The notes beneath the pieces were generated by a model. It saw only the letters and a program-made list of their open reading frames with translations. It was not told where the DNA came from and ran no database searches. A stretch of DNA of 64,000 nt from Rhodothermales bacterium. Its GTDB lineage: Bacteria; Bacteroidota; Rhodothermia; Rhodothermales; JANQRZ01. Positions 34,309 to 44,711 of the stretch are shown in pieces. The stretch is taken from positions 1 through 64,000 of the forward strand of contig JANQRZ010000003.1 in NCBI GenBank assembly GCA_028284265.1, in the 5' to 3' direction. Every line of letters begins with the position of its first letter. Position 1 is the stretch's first letter. The position numbers were made by a program, and so were the translations under genes.

Positions 34309-34908
34309 TTATTCAGAACCAACGCCTTCCGCCAACTCGCGGCGGATGCGCGAGAGGTGGACGTCGGTGATGCCGAGGAGCGAGGCGATGTGGTAGAGCG
34401 GGACGCGCTGCACGAGGCCGGGGTGCTGCCGGACGAAGTCGAGGTAGCGCTCCGTCGCGCTCTGGAGCAGGAGCGACCGGGTGCGAAGCTCCTTCCGCGT
34501 CAGGATCAACTCCGCCAGTTTCCGTCCGAGCCGCTCGAACGCCGGGTCGCGGTCCATCAGCGCGACGAAGTCGGTGTACGGCGCGACCAGCACCGTCGTC
34601 GGCTCCAGCGCCTCGACGCCGTAGAGGAGCGGCAGCCCGAGGTTCGCCGCCGCGAGTGCCCCCGCAAACTCGCCCCCGGCGACGAACGCCTTGTTCGACT
34701 CGCGCCCGTCGTCCGAGGGGTAGTAGAACCGCAGCAGGCCCTCGGCGACGAACAGCACCTCGTGCCGGTCGGAGCCCGGCAGCACGAGCATCTCGTGCTC
34801 ATCAAGCGTCTGCTCGCTGAACGCTGCGGCGAGCGCGTCGCGCTGCGTGTCGTCCAGTGTTACCCATTGTTCAGTAGCGCGGATAAGAGGTTCGTGGTGC
34901 TCAGTCAT
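34309..34908 (-). CDS. Crp/Fnr-family transcriptional regulator
   Basis: 199 residues from the ATG giving MTEHHEPLIRATEQWVTLD. The cyclic-nucleotide-binding-like beta roll spans about residues 20-125 (LVLPGSDRHEVLFVAEGLLRFYY), the dimer helix about 125-150, and a short HTH at the end has PLYHIASLLGITDVHLSRIRREL. No Fnr-type Cys cluster is present. It may regulate the downstream dehydrogenase and YdeI-like genes on the same strand. Confidence 0.9.
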   Translation of the reverse strand: MTEHHEPLIRATEQWVTLDDTQRDALAAAFSEQTLDEHEMLVLPGSDRHEVLFVAEGLLRFYYPSDDGRESNKAFVAGGEFAGALAAANLGLPLLYGVEALEPTTVLVAPYTDFVALMDRDPAFERLGRKLAELILTRKELRTRSLLLQSATERYLDFVRQHPGLVQRVPLYHIASLLGITDVHLSRIRRELAEGVGSE

Positions 34909-35061
34909 GGCGAAATGAACCGCTTCTCGAGCCAATCGGCCAGCTTGTCGAAGAGCAGCAAGCTACGGGTAGTAGAGCAGAATATGGCTTACCCACGCAG
35001 GGCGAACCGGCGATGGGTCAGGGTAAGATAGCCGAGCCCAGCGTCGGAGTGCAGCCGCGGG

Positions 35062-35565
35062 TTATACCGCCGACCATCCTGATATCTCGAATTTGGGTTG
35101 TTGAGCCAGCCAGCGAAAGCGAACTGGGTCGGCATAGTAATCGTGCTCTCCTCCAAATTCCACATCATATAGCTGCCCCGGTGCTTCTGCTGAGTTAGGA
35201 TGTTTGTCCAATGCGATCAAGCCGCCAAGCCGTTCAGCCGTTTCACAGGCGATCGTGCTAAGAATGCGAACCGTTCGAGGCATATCAGCGGACTTGAACC
35301 CGTGGAGATCAACTACACCCTTCGGTATCCACCCGAACGCTGCAGTGAACGCCGGATCATCGTCCCACCATATCGAAAACGACACGTCGAACTCCATTGC
35401 TTCCGCTCTGTCCCCGAATACGAGTCTCCACCCTTGTCGGGGTTTCAATCGCGGAAGCTCCGGGAGGTCTGATACATGAGTGGCTAGTTCTGCGAACCGT
35501 GCTCGGAGTGCCGGGAGTTGAGGGGGAGGCCACTCTGGAAGTGCGACTTCTATGCCTGGACCCAT
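35062..35565 (-). CDS. Hypothetical protein, AT-richer than neighbours
   Basis: 167 residues, not recognised. It has RQGWRLVFGDRAEAMEFDVSFSIWWDDDPAFTAAFGWIP and a C-terminal GQLYDVEFGGEHDYYADPVRFRWLAQQPKFEISGW, many aromatic residues and a balanced acidic character, giving the look of a small soluble globular protein. Base composition is lower in GC than flanking genes, suggesting transfer. Immunity proteins of contact toxins can look like this, but no toxin is next to it. Confidence 0.65.
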   Translation of the reverse strand: MGPGIEVALPEWPPPQLPALRARFAELATHVSDLPELPRLKPRQGWRLVFGDRAEAMEFDVSFSIWWDDDPAFTAAFGWIPKGVVDLHGFKSADMPRTVRILSTIACETAERLGGLIALDKHPNSAEAPGQLYDVEFGGEHDYYADPVRFRWLAQQPKFEISGWSAV

Positions 35566-35639
35566 TATATCTCGGCGTGTGGCGGTATAAATCGTATAGT
35601 GTGCGATTGTGGTGGGCAGCCGCGTAAACCCTGTCCGTT

Positions 35640-38600
35640 CTACGGCTGATCTGACACATCGTTATCCGAGGGTCTCGACACGGGTGATGGCTCATTGGCA
35701 TTCTGTGCGCCGTTTGTCGCTACACCCGTCCCGCCGAGGGTGACGGTGACGTTGTGCGTTCCGCCGTCGTCCACGCGGGGGATGCGGGCCGCGCCTTCAA
35801 CGACGGCTCCGTTCGCCCCGTCCACCGCCACCACGCCGTGCTCGACGCCCCGGTTCTCGACGGTGAACACGTAGGTCGTCTTGTCGCTTGGGAGGCGGTA
35901 GCTGATCTTGAAGCCCGGCCAGTCGGCAGGGATGCGTGGGTCGAGCCAGATCGCGTCGGCCTCGACCTTCAGCCCGAGAATCGACTCGACGGCGACGCGG
36001 TACGTCCAGCCTGCCGAGCCGGTATACCACGTCCAGCCGCCACGCCCCTCGTGCGGCGGCACGCTGTACACGTCGGCGGCAATCGCGTAGGGTTCGGTCT
36101 TGTAGTGGTCGGCTTTGGCCTGCGTGCGGGCGTGGTTGACGGGCGAGATCATCCGCAGCAGGTTCAACGCCTTCGTGCCGTGGCCTTGCTCGGCGAAGGC
36201 GCGGATCGCCCAGAGGACGCCGTGGGTGTACTGTCCGCCGTTCTCGCGGACGCCCGGCAGGTAGCCCTTGATGTAGCCGGGGTCGTGCTCCGTCTTGTCA
36301 AAGGGCGGGGTGAGGAGGCGAATGATCCCAGCCTCTTCGTCCACGAGGTGCTCCTCAACGGAGCGGAGCGCCTGCTCCGCGTGCTCCGGCGTGGCGACGC
36401 CCGAGATGATGCTCCAGCCCTGCGCGATGGCGTCGATTCGGCACTCGTCGTTCTGCGCCGAGCCGAGGGGGAAGCCGTCGTCGTAGTAGGCCCGACGGAA
36501 CCATGCCCCGTCCCACCCGGTGTCGTTGAGCGCGACTTCGAGGTCGGCGAGGTAGGTGCGGTAGCGCTCGGCGCGTTCGGTCTCGCCGCGCTGGTCGCAG
36601 ATCGGGATGAACCCCTTGAGGATGTGGGCGAGGAAGAACCCGAGCCAGACGCTCTCGCCCGTGCCATCGTTGCCGACGCGGTTCATGCCGTCGTTCCAGT
36701 CGCCCGATCCCATGAGCGGGATGCCGTGCGCGCCCTTCGTGAGCGAGCGGTCGATGGTCCGCGCCGCGTGCTCGAAGACGGTGCCGGTCTCGTCGGCGAC
36801 GCTCGGCGTGAGGAATGCCTCGTCCTCGCCCGCTTCGAGGGGTCGTGCCGTGAGGAACGGCTCGATCTCGTCCAGAATACTCGCATCGCCCGTCGTTTTG
36901 ACGTAGAACGCGACCGCGTAGGGGAGCCAGAGCAGATCGTCCGAGAAGCGGCTGCGGATGCCCGCCTCGGTGATCGGGTGCCACCAGTGCAGCACGTCGC
37001 CCTCGACGAACTGGTGGGCGGCGTTGCGGCGGATCTGCTGGCGTGTCAGGTCGGGCCGCGTGTAGATCAGCGCGGTCGAGTCCTGCAACTGGTCCCGGTA
37101 GCCGAACGCGCCGCCGGACTGGTAGAACGCGCTCCGGCCCCAGAACCGGCACGAAAGGTTCTGGTACAGTAGCCAGCCGTTGGTGAGCACATCGATCTCC
37201 GGCGCGGGCGTCTCGATGTGCGTTGCCGACAGCAACTCGCGCCAGAACGTTGTGACCTCGTCCAAGGCTTCTTGGACGGCTTCGGCGGTGGCATAGCGCT
37301 TGACGATGGTGCGGGCCGCGTGCGAGTGTTCCGCCTGCCCGATGAGGAAGCGCAGTTCCACTGTCTCGCCCGGCGCGATCTCGACCGGAAGCTGGAACGC
37401 GGCGCACGGGTCGAGGCCTGCGCCAACCGTTCCATTGAGCGTAGCATCGGTCGCAACGCCAGCCGGGAGCACCGTGCTCCCGCCGCGCCCGAGGAAGGCC
37501 GTTCGATCCGAGGTGAAGCCTGCAACGGGAGCACCATGTGCTGCGGCGAAGGCGACGCGGCGAGCGAAGGTGCCGTTGTAGTAGTTACGGGCGAGGAGTG
37601 CGCCCGTCTCGTCGTCGTGGTGCGTCGTGACGTAGGGCACGTTCGGCGGGCGGCGCTCGCCGAGCACCCACTCGTGGTAGCGGAAGACGGAGAGCCGCCG
37701 CACCTTCTTGCCGGTGTTGGTCAGGCGGAGGCGGGCGATCTTGACCGGGTCCTCGCGCGGGACGAACAGACACACCTCCTGCTCGATGCCGTGGCTCGCG
37801 TGGTGGTGGGTCGTATAGCCCCAACCGTGGCGAGTCTCATACGCCTCGCCGTCGGGGACAGGGCGCGGGGTCGGGCTCCAGAAGACACCCTCATCCTCGT
37901 CGCGGAGGTAGAACGCTTCGCCCGCCGGGTCCATCACCGGATCGTTGCTCCACGGGGTCAGCTTGTTCTGCTGCGAGTTGATAGACCACGTATAGCCCTC
38001 GCCACTCTCAGAGGCTGTGAACCCGGCGTTCTCGTTGGCGACGACGTTGATCCACGGCAGCGGTGTCCGGTCGAGGCCGCGCCCGGCGCGGTTTTGCTGG
38101 CGGATGATGTACTCGGTGCCGTCCTTCGAGAAGCCGCCGTAGCCGTTGAAGAACTGCAGGTCTGTCCCGTCCTGCTCGCTGAATGTCTCATCGGACTCGG
38201 GCGCGTGTGCGGCTCGTTGGTACACGCGAGCGGGTTGGCCGTTGGCCGCGATTTGGGCGGCTTCGACCTGCTCGCCTTCCTCTTCTTCGTCGAACCTAGG
38301 CAGTTGTCCGTCGATGACGACGCGGGCCACGGTCAGGATGAGCGTCAGGTCCTCTTCGGCGAGTTGGTCGGTGCGGCGGACGAAGATGCCTGCGCGCTGG
38401 TTGAGAAGACCTCGCTGCGGTGAGGTCTGGATAGCCTGAAGGATCGCGTTTTGCAACTCACTCGCGTAGCTCGGCGGGTGGTCGTTGAGGATGACGAGGT
38501 CGGTCTCCAGTCCGCGCAGCCGCCAGTACTCGTGGGCTTTGAGGAGGAGCCGGAAGTGGGGCATATCCTCGGCGCGGGCGATTCGGTAGACGAGAATCGG

Positions 38601-41600
38601 GAGGTCGCCGGAGATGCCGTGCGCCCAAAGACCGGACTGGGGACGTTTGTTGCGGAGGAGTACGTCCTTGGGAGCACGAAGGTCGGAGCCGCCGTAGAGC
38701 ATGTACGAGGCGAGGCGCTGGAAGTAGAGCGCCCGCTCGCCCGGCAACCCGAGGTGCTTGAGTTCCACGAGTCCGTAGACGGAGGCCAGCTCGAAGGCGC
38801 GCTGCGCGGCGTAGGGGTGGTCGTAGCGCTCGGCGATGCGCTCGGCGTCCTCCCGTGATTCGGCGGTGCCGAGCGAGAACGTGACCGTTACGTTCTCCTT
38901 CGGCATTAGCACCACGATGCGGCGGAGCGAAACCACCGGGTCAAGCACGGCCCCGTCGGTGCCGGAGAGCCGCGTGCTTGGGTCCATCGCTGCCGGGCGG
39001 TCGAGGGTCCGCCCGCGTCCGATGAACTTCGCCCGGTCGGTCTCGAACTGCAACTCCTCGAAGACGGGGCCGAGGGCTTTGTCGGCGACCGCATGGACGA
39101 GCCACGGACGGTGCTCGCCCTCTTTTCGCGGGCGGCGCGTGGCGATGATGGCGTTGTGGTCGGGGACGTACTCGGTCTCGACAAATAGCTTGGAGAACGC
39201 CGGGTGCGCCGCGTCGGCGACGGGCGGGAAGAGCACGACCTCGGCGTAGCTCGTGAGTTCGATGATGCGCGGGCGGTCGGAGTAGTTCGTCAGCGTCACA
39301 CGCCGCACCTCGACATCGTCCTCGGGTGTGACGACGATCTCGGTGAACGTCTCGATCCAGTCGTCCACGCGGGCCATCTCGACCTTGTTGGCGTGGAACC
39401 ACGTCTCGTAGCGGTCCGGCGGTAGGGCTGACTGGACGGGTTGTTGTCCGGCGGACCAGAACCGGTTGCTCTCTAGGTCGCGGACGTAGATGAAGAAGCC
39501 CTGCGCGTCGCGCGTGCGGTCCGGTTGCCAGCGCGTGACGCCCATGCCGTCCTTGCGCGAGTAGCCCGCACCTGCGCTTGTGAGGTAGGTCGTGTAGCGC
39601 CCGTTCGAGAGGAGGATGCCGCGCGGCACCGGATCGGCGAGTGAGTCGCCGGTGAGGTGCTCGACATAAGCCGTAACCGCTTGCACCTCGACCGGTTCTA
39701 GCTCGCCCTCGTCGAACGGAGTCGCGTCGATCTTCTCGACCACGCGGGGGACGCGCTCCTGAAGCAAAAGCTCGCCTGACTGCACGAACGGCTCGCGGTG
39801 GAACCGGTTCTGCACCCGGTTGTCGAGGAGCACGTTTGCCACCGAGAGTAGGCTCATCCCTTGGTGGTGCGCGAAGTACGACCGGACAACCTGGTAGGTC
39901 TCCTCGTCTGCCGCGTCGCCTGCGGTGGCAACGCGGGCCGGGGTAAAGTCGACGGCCTCGTAGTAGCCGTAGGGTCCGTAGGCACCGAGTTCGTCGATCT
40001 TGTTGAGGTTGGAGAGCGCTCGGTCTGGGCGGACCATGAGCGCGAGGATCGTGGCGTAGGGGGCGAGCACGTAGTCTTCGCCAAGGCCGCGCTTGAGGCC
40101 GAGCCACGGCACCCCGAAGGCGCGGTACTGGTATGTCAGGTGGAGGTCGAGCGTGTAGTAGGCACTCTCCGAAATGCCCCACGGTCGGCCCTTCGAGCGC
40201 CCGTAGAAGCGCTGCGTCGAGACGGCGTTGTAGAGCGTTTCGTCAAGGAGCGTCCGGGGGTAGGTCCGCATGAACAGCAGCGGCATTAGGTACTCGAACA
40301 TCGTCCCGCTCCACGAGAGGAGAGTCTTGCGCCCGCGCGTGCTCCGGGTCGGACGGCTGAGGCGGAACCAGTGCTCCGGCGGCACCTCGCCCTTGCCGAT
40401 GGCGAGGTAGGAAGCGAGGCGGGCTTCGGAGGCCAGCAGGTCGTAGGTGCTCTGGTCGAAGGTGCCCCGGTCCACGTCGTAGCCAATCGAGAAGAGGTCG
40501 CGGTCCACGTTGTAGAGCATGGTGAAGTCCATGCCGCGGACGAGCGCATCGGCGCGGGCGGCAAGGTCATCGGCATCGTGGAGCAGCGCGCCCACGGCGT
40601 CGGCGGAGGCGCGGAGGTGCGCCTCGTCCATCGCGCCGTCTTGGTTTTCGAGGAGTGTGGTGGTTCGGTCGAAGAGGGCACCGAGCGTGGTGACCGCGTT
40701 GAGCGCTTCATTGACGGGGCCTCGTTCCACGAGCCACGGAGCGAGGGTGAGTAACTCCTCGCGGGTGTGTTGCAGTTGGACGAGAGGCTGGCCGGCCCAT
40801 GCGCGAAGCTCGTCTACGTCCTGGTCACGCCAGACAGCAGACGGCTCAAACTGGGCGGCAGCGTCGAGTTCGGTGGCAGCGGCTAGGAGAGCGTCGAGCC
40901 GGTCCCGCCATTCGGTGAGGGTCGTCGGGGCCGGTCGGTCGAGGGCGGCTCCGAGGCGAGAGCGGACAGCGACGATTTCTTCGGCGTCGAAGTCGTCAGG
41001 CGGGCATTTCTTGAGCGTTTCGTCGAGTGCGAGGAGCGTATCGCGCAGCCCAGCCGCAAGGGTCGGGTTCGGCCAAGGGGCATCGGCAATCTCGCCTAGG
41101 CCCTGCTTGACCACGATGAGCGACCCGGCGAGGTTGCCCGAGTCAACGGTCGAGACGTAGCGCGGGTGCATCGTCGCGCCAGTCTCGGTGGCATACCAGT
41201 TGTAGAGGTGGCCGCGATGTTTCTCTAGGCCCTCGATGGCGTCGAGCATCGCGCCGAGACGGCGCACCTCTTCCCGGCGCGGGAGATATCCAAAGTCGTG
41301 CGCCACCTGCACGGCGTTGAGGGCGAGGCCGATGTTGGTCGGCGAGGTGCGGCGGGCGAGGCCTTGGGCGGGCTTGACCTGGTAGTTGTCCGGAATCAGC
41401 CAGCGATCCTCCTCGCTGAGAAACTCGTCGAAGTAGCGCCACGTCCGGCGTGCGAGGATGCGAAGTCGCTGCTGCTCGTCGTAGGAGAGGACGTAGCGGT
41501 CGGGCCGGGTCGGGGTGCTGACGGCCTTCGCTATCCACGGTGCGGCGATCCACGCGACCGTAAACGGCAGCGCGACGAGCCACGAGATCGGCTCGGCAAT

Positions 41601-44477
41601 CGAGATCAGCACGAGGGTCAGGATGCCGATGCCCATGGAAAGCCAGAGCGAGTGCGGGATATCTTTCGCACCCTGCTCGGCTTGGTACGCCGTGACCCAT
41701 TCGAGCCGGTTCTTCTTGGAGACGAACAGCCGCCACAGCGTCCGCCCGATAGCATCGAGCATGACGACGGCTTGGTGCGCGAGGAAGACGACCGAGAGGC
41801 CCGTCTGGAGCGCATTCAGCTTGAGGTCTTCCCATGCATGCCGGAAGTAGCTCGATGAAACCGTGTCCGCTGGTCGTCGCAAGAAGGCGTCGATGAACGG
41901 CGCGTAAATCGGGAAGGCGAGGACGAGGAGGGCAATCGCCGTCCACACAAACGGCGAGCCGGGCAGGATCGAGGTCCACGCGAGGACGAGGAAGAGTACA
42001 AGCGAGGGCGGCGTGAGCGACCGCCGCATATTGTCGAAAATCTTCCAGCGCCCGACCACCGAGAGCGGGGTGCGCCGCCACCGGCCGCGCGCGTCGCGGA
42101 CGCGGGGCAGGAGCCACGGCAGGAGTTGCCAGTCGCCGCGCACCCAGCGGTGAAGCCGCATCGCAAACGTGCTGTAGCGGCTCGGGTAGTCGTCGAACAC
42201 CTCGATCTCCGTCACGAGGGCAGCGCGGGCGTGGTTGCCTTCGAGGAGGTCGTGCGAGAGGACCGAGTTTTCCGAGACGGAGTGGGCGAGCGTCCGGCGG
42301 AAGGCGTCGATGTCGTACAGCCCTTTGCCGGTGTAGATGCCCTCGCCGAAGAGGTCTTGGTAGGTGTCGGAGACCGCCGTCGTGTAGGGATCCACGCCGA
42401 TGTTGCCCGAGTAGATACGCGAGAACGGCGAGCGGAGGCTGCCCTCGGGAACAATCGAGACACGGGGCTGAAGGATGCCATAGCCCTCGACTACGCGGCC
42501 TGTGCTCGGATCGTAGCGCGGCACGTTGAGCGGGTGCGCCGCCGTGGCGATCAGGTCCACGGCCCCATCGGGCGGAAGCCGCGTGTCGGCGTCGAGCGTG
42601 ACGACGTAGCGGACGGTGTCGCCTGCTACGGTCTCGCGGAAGTCGCCCTCAATGACGGTATAGGTCGTCTCAGCGTCGGGGTCACGCAGGAGTTCGTTGA
42701 ACTCTTCGAGCTTGCCGCGCTTGCGTTCCCAGCCCATCCATACGCCCTGCCGCTCGTTCCAACGGCGCTCGCGGTGCAGAAGAAAGTATTTGTCAGTGCC
42801 GGGCGCGCCATCGCCTCCGGCTCGGCCTGTGCGGGCGTTGAGGGCACGTACCGTCTCCACGGCGGCCTCGACAATCGCATCGTCGGTGGGTTTGTGCTGC
42901 TCGTCGGCGTCGCGGAAGTCGGAGAGCAGTGCAAAGCGGAGCGCCGGGTCTGGGTTGGCGGCGGCGTGAACTTCGAGAGCCTCAACCTGTGCGCGTGCAT
43001 TCTCCGGGGATGAGATCAGCGTCGGGACGACGACGAACGTCAGGTTCTCGGCAGGCACGCCGTCGCTGAAGTCCATCTTGGGGACCTGCGACGGAGGCAG
43101 CAGGCGCGCCGCGTTGAAGTTGGTAAAGGTGACGGCGAAGTCGAGGAGCGGCAGGAATGCTGCCGCTGCCGTGAGGCCGAGTAAGCCGCCTCTGGCCCCG
43201 GCCTCGAACGCGACCCATAGCACCCCCGCGAGGGTGACGAGCGTGACGGTGGTGATAAACCCGAGGTAGACGGCTGTCGGGTGGCGGTGGGCGATGCGGA
43301 CGAGTCGGTCACGGAGCGGGGCATGGAAGCCGACCTCTTTGCCGAGCGTCCGCTGCCCCGGTCCGACGAGCCAGTACCCGACGTGCCCAGCCGGGTCGGG
43401 TTCACCGGCTTCCTTCGCGGCAGTGGCAAGGGCTATCGCTCGCTCGGCCACGCCGAACTCGGTGTCCGACGAGTAGCGGGCCAGCGTCTCGACCCGGTGC
43501 CGGTAGTGGTCGCGGGTGCCGGGGTCCATCAGCGGGTACACCGCGTCGGGGTCGCCGCGAAGTGTCGTCTCCACAGCGGCGAGGTCTTCGACGAAGTCCG
43601 TCCAGTCGGTCTCGCCGGTGTGGCGGAGCGAGAGGATGGCGTTGGCCATCGAGACCTGCCACTGGGTCTCGCGCTGGGTGACGCGGCGGGCCACGTCTTC
43701 GAGCGTGACGCGGCGCGAGCGGAGACGTTGCTCCAGCCATTCGAGTGCGGGCACGGCACTCGGTCCCTGTGCCTGCAATCGGCTGGAGAACGTCGTCACG
43801 AACGGCCCCGAGAGGGGCGAGTGCTCCTTCGCCATCTCGGCGAGGATGCTCACCACCTCGGACGGGTCTTGGTCGCCGTGCTCGGCGATGCGCGTCGCCC
43901 ACGTCGTGGCGGCTTTGCGCTCCTTGCGCGCCTCGATGATCTGCACCGTCAGCGCCACCACCTTCTCGACGAGCACGAGCCGGAGCATGATCGGGATGGC
44001 CCACAGTTCGGCGAGGGTCAGTAGGTCGACCTCTTGATAGGCCTCGGTGAACGCCGTCAGGTTTTCTTGGTTGAGGGTGTTGTCCGTGTGCGAGGCGAGG
44101 GTGTGGACGAGTTCAAAGACGCGCGGCATCCCGGCGAATGGGCCGGTCCGCAGCTTCGGCAGCAGCTTGTAATAGCTCTTCGGCAGGCTCTCCCCGATAT
44201 CGCGCACCTGATCCCGGACGACGTGGAAGTTGTCGAGCAGCCATTCGGCGGCGGGCGTGACCACCTCGCCCTCGGCTCCGGCAACGGCGAGGGTGCGGTA
44301 GGCGTCTGTGAGGTCGCGGTACGCGCCCCGAAGCAGCGGGCGCAGCGGCTTCGAGACCCGCTTCTCTTCCATGAGCGACTGGTCCCGTGCAAGGCGGCGG
44401 GCGTGCTCGGCGAGTTGGGCGGGCTTGAAGAGATTGGCGACGGCGGGGCCGTCAGGGAGCGTCGTGTCGTCGGCCAT
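35640..44477 (-). CDS. NdvB-type beta-1,2-glucan synthase (GT84-glycoamylase-GH94)
   Basis: 2945 residues, close to the roughly 2800-2900 of cyclic beta-1,2-glucan synthases. Order: conserved N-terminal region, first membrane pair about 405-450, glycosyltransferase with LDADTRLP near 629, HDLLEGNHARAALV and RWVRGDWQLLPWL, more membrane helices to about 980, glycoamylase domain about 1325-1540 (GRPWGISESAYYTLD, YAHHQGMSL-type end), and a long GH94-like part with two sandwich regions, the catalytic core showing GSGDWNDGMNRVG near 2586 and GWTWYTGSAGWTYRVAVESILGL. In rhizobia the GT84 part builds a protein-linked chain and GH94 controls its length before release as periplasmic cyclic glucan. Confidence 0.93.
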   Translation of the reverse strand: MADDTTLPDGPAVANLFKPAQLAEHARRLARDQSLMEEKRVSKPLRPLLRGAYRDLTDAYRTLAVAGAEGEVVTPAAEWLLDNFHVVRDQVRDIGESLPKSYYKLLPKLRTGPFAGMPRVFELVHTLASHTDNTLNQENLTAFTEAYQEVDLLTLAELWAIPIMLRLVLVEKVVALTVQIIEARKERKAATTWATRIAEHGDQDPSEVVSILAEMAKEHSPLSGPFVTTFSSRLQAQGPSAVPALEWLEQRLRSRRVTLEDVARRVTQRETQWQVSMANAILSLRHTGETDWTDFVEDLAAVETTLRGDPDAVYPLMDPGTRDHYRHRVETLARYSSDTEFGVAERAIALATAAKEAGEPDPAGHVGYWLVGPGQRTLGKEVGFHAPLRDRLVRIAHRHPTAVYLGFITTVTLVTLAGVLWVAFEAGARGGLLGLTAAAAFLPLLDFAVTFTNFNAARLLPPSQVPKMDFSDGVPAENLTFVVVPTLISSPENARAQVEALEVHAAANPDPALRFALLSDFRDADEQHKPTDDAIVEAAVETVRALNARTGRAGGDGAPGTDKYFLLHRERRWNERQGVWMGWERKRGKLEEFNELLRDPDAETTYTVIEGDFRETVAGDTVRYVVTLDADTRLPPDGAVDLIATAAHPLNVPRYDPSTGRVVEGYGILQPRVSIVPEGSLRSPFSRIYSGNIGVDPYTTAVSDTYQDLFGEGIYTGKGLYDIDAFRRTLAHSVSENSVLSHDLLEGNHARAALVTEIEVFDDYPSRYSTFAMRLHRWVRGDWQLLPWLLPRVRDARGRWRRTPLSVVGRWKIFDNMRRSLTPPSLVLFLVLAWTSILPGSPFVWTAIALLVLAFPIYAPFIDAFLRRPADTVSSSYFRHAWEDLKLNALQTGLSVVFLAHQAVVMLDAIGRTLWRLFVSKKNRLEWVTAYQAEQGAKDIPHSLWLSMGIGILTLVLISIAEPISWLVALPFTVAWIAAPWIAKAVSTPTRPDRYVLSYDEQQRLRILARRTWRYFDEFLSEEDRWLIPDNYQVKPAQGLARRTSPTNIGLALNAVQVAHDFGYLPRREEVRRLGAMLDAIEGLEKHRGHLYNWYATETGATMHPRYVSTVDSGNLAGSLIVVKQGLGEIADAPWPNPTLAAGLRDTLLALDETLKKCPPDDFDAEEIVAVRSRLGAALDRPAPTTLTEWRDRLDALLAAATELDAAAQFEPSAVWRDQDVDELRAWAGQPLVQLQHTREELLTLAPWLVERGPVNEALNAVTTLGALFDRTTTLLENQDGAMDEAHLRASADAVGALLHDADDLAARADALVRGMDFTMLYNVDRDLFSIGYDVDRGTFDQSTYDLLASEARLASYLAIGKGEVPPEHWFRLSRPTRSTRGRKTLLSWSGTMFEYLMPLLFMRTYPRTLLDETLYNAVSTQRFYGRSKGRPWGISESAYYTLDLHLTYQYRAFGVPWLGLKRGLGEDYVLAPYATILALMVRPDRALSNLNKIDELGAYGPYGYYEAVDFTPARVATAGDAADEETYQVVRSYFAHHQGMSLLSVANVLLDNRVQNRFHREPFVQSGELLLQERVPRVVEKIDATPFDEGELEPVEVQAVTAYVEHLTGDSLADPVPRGILLSNGRYTTYLTSAGAGYSRKDGMGVTRWQPDRTRDAQGFFIYVRDLESNRFWSAGQQPVQSALPPDRYETWFHANKVEMARVDDWIETFTEIVVTPEDDVEVRRVTLTNYSDRPRIIELTSYAEVVLFPPVADAAHPAFSKLFVETEYVPDHNAIIATRRPRKEGEHRPWLVHAVADKALGPVFEELQFETDRAKFIGRGRTLDRPAAMDPSTRLSGTDGAVLDPVVSLRRIVVLMPKENVTVTFSLGTAESREDAERIAERYDHPYAAQRAFELASVYGLVELKHLGLPGERALYFQRLASYMLYGGSDLRAPKDVLLRNKRPQSGLWAHGISGDLPILVYRIARAEDMPHFRLLLKAHEYWRLRGLETDLVILNDHPPSYASELQNAILQAIQTSPQRGLLNQRAGIFVRRTDQLAEEDLTLILTVARVVIDGQLPRFDEEEEGEQVEAAQIAANGQPARVYQRAAHAPESDETFSEQDGTDLQFFNGYGGFSKDGTEYIIRQQNRAGRGLDRTPLPWINVVANENAGFTASESGEGYTWSINSQQNKLTPWSNDPVMDPAGEAFYLRDEDEGVFWSPTPRPVPDGEAYETRHGWGYTTHHHASHGIEQEVCLFVPREDPVKIARLRLTNTGKKVRRLSVFRYHEWVLGERRPPNVPYVTTHHDDETGALLARNYYNGTFARRVAFAAAHGAPVAGFTSDRTAFLGRGGSTVLPAGVATDATLNGTVGAGLDPCAAFQLPVEIAPGETVELRFLIGQAEHSHAARTIVKRYATAEAVQEALDEVTTFWRELLSATHIETPAPEIDVLTNGWLLYQNLSCRFWGRSAFYQSGGAFGYRDQLQDSTALIYTRPDLTRQQIRRNAAHQFVEGDVLHWWHPITEAGIRSRFSDDLLWLPYAVAFYVKTTGDASILDEIEPFLTARPLEAGEDEAFLTPSVADETGTVFEHAARTIDRSLTKGAHGIPLMGSGDWNDGMNRVGNDGTGESVWLGFFLAHILKGFIPICDQRGETERAERYRTYLADLEVALNDTGWDGAWFRRAYYDDGFPLGSAQNDECRIDAIAQGWSIISGVATPEHAEQALRSVEEHLVDEEAGIIRLLTPPFDKTEHDPGYIKGYLPGVRENGGQYTHGVLWAIRAFAEQGHGTKALNLLRMISPVNHARTQAKADHYKTEPYAIAADVYSVPPHEGRGGWTWYTGSAGWTYRVAVESILGLKVEADAIWLDPRIPADWPGFKISYRLPSDKTTYVFTVENRGVEHGVVAVDGANGAVVEGAARIPRVDDGGTHNVTVTLGGTGVATNGAQNANEPSPVSRPSDNDVSDQP

Positions 44478-44711
44478 CGGGGCGGTAGGCGAGGGCGGGA
44501 AGGAGCCGCGTCAGTCCGGGGCAAATCACCCGAACGATACGACTAGAAGCTACGGCGGGGCGGGGGATGCGTGAGGAGGAATACGTGCCTTCAGATTCAT
44601 CGCCTTACGCTGCGTTGCAGACAAGGCCACCGCGTTCACGATTCTTTCCCGGCACGCGGCGTCTACAGGTAGTACGTTTACCGGACCTCCGTTCTAGCCT
44701 TCGCCGATCCC

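Noticed and set aside
35754-37172. A 472-codon open frame on the plus strand opposite the glucan synthase, plus several similar long plus-strand frames to 44 kb
   Set aside because: They are antisense to a continuous, well-recognised 2945-residue protein; their translations are Arg/Val/Glu-rich shadow sequence with no motifs.
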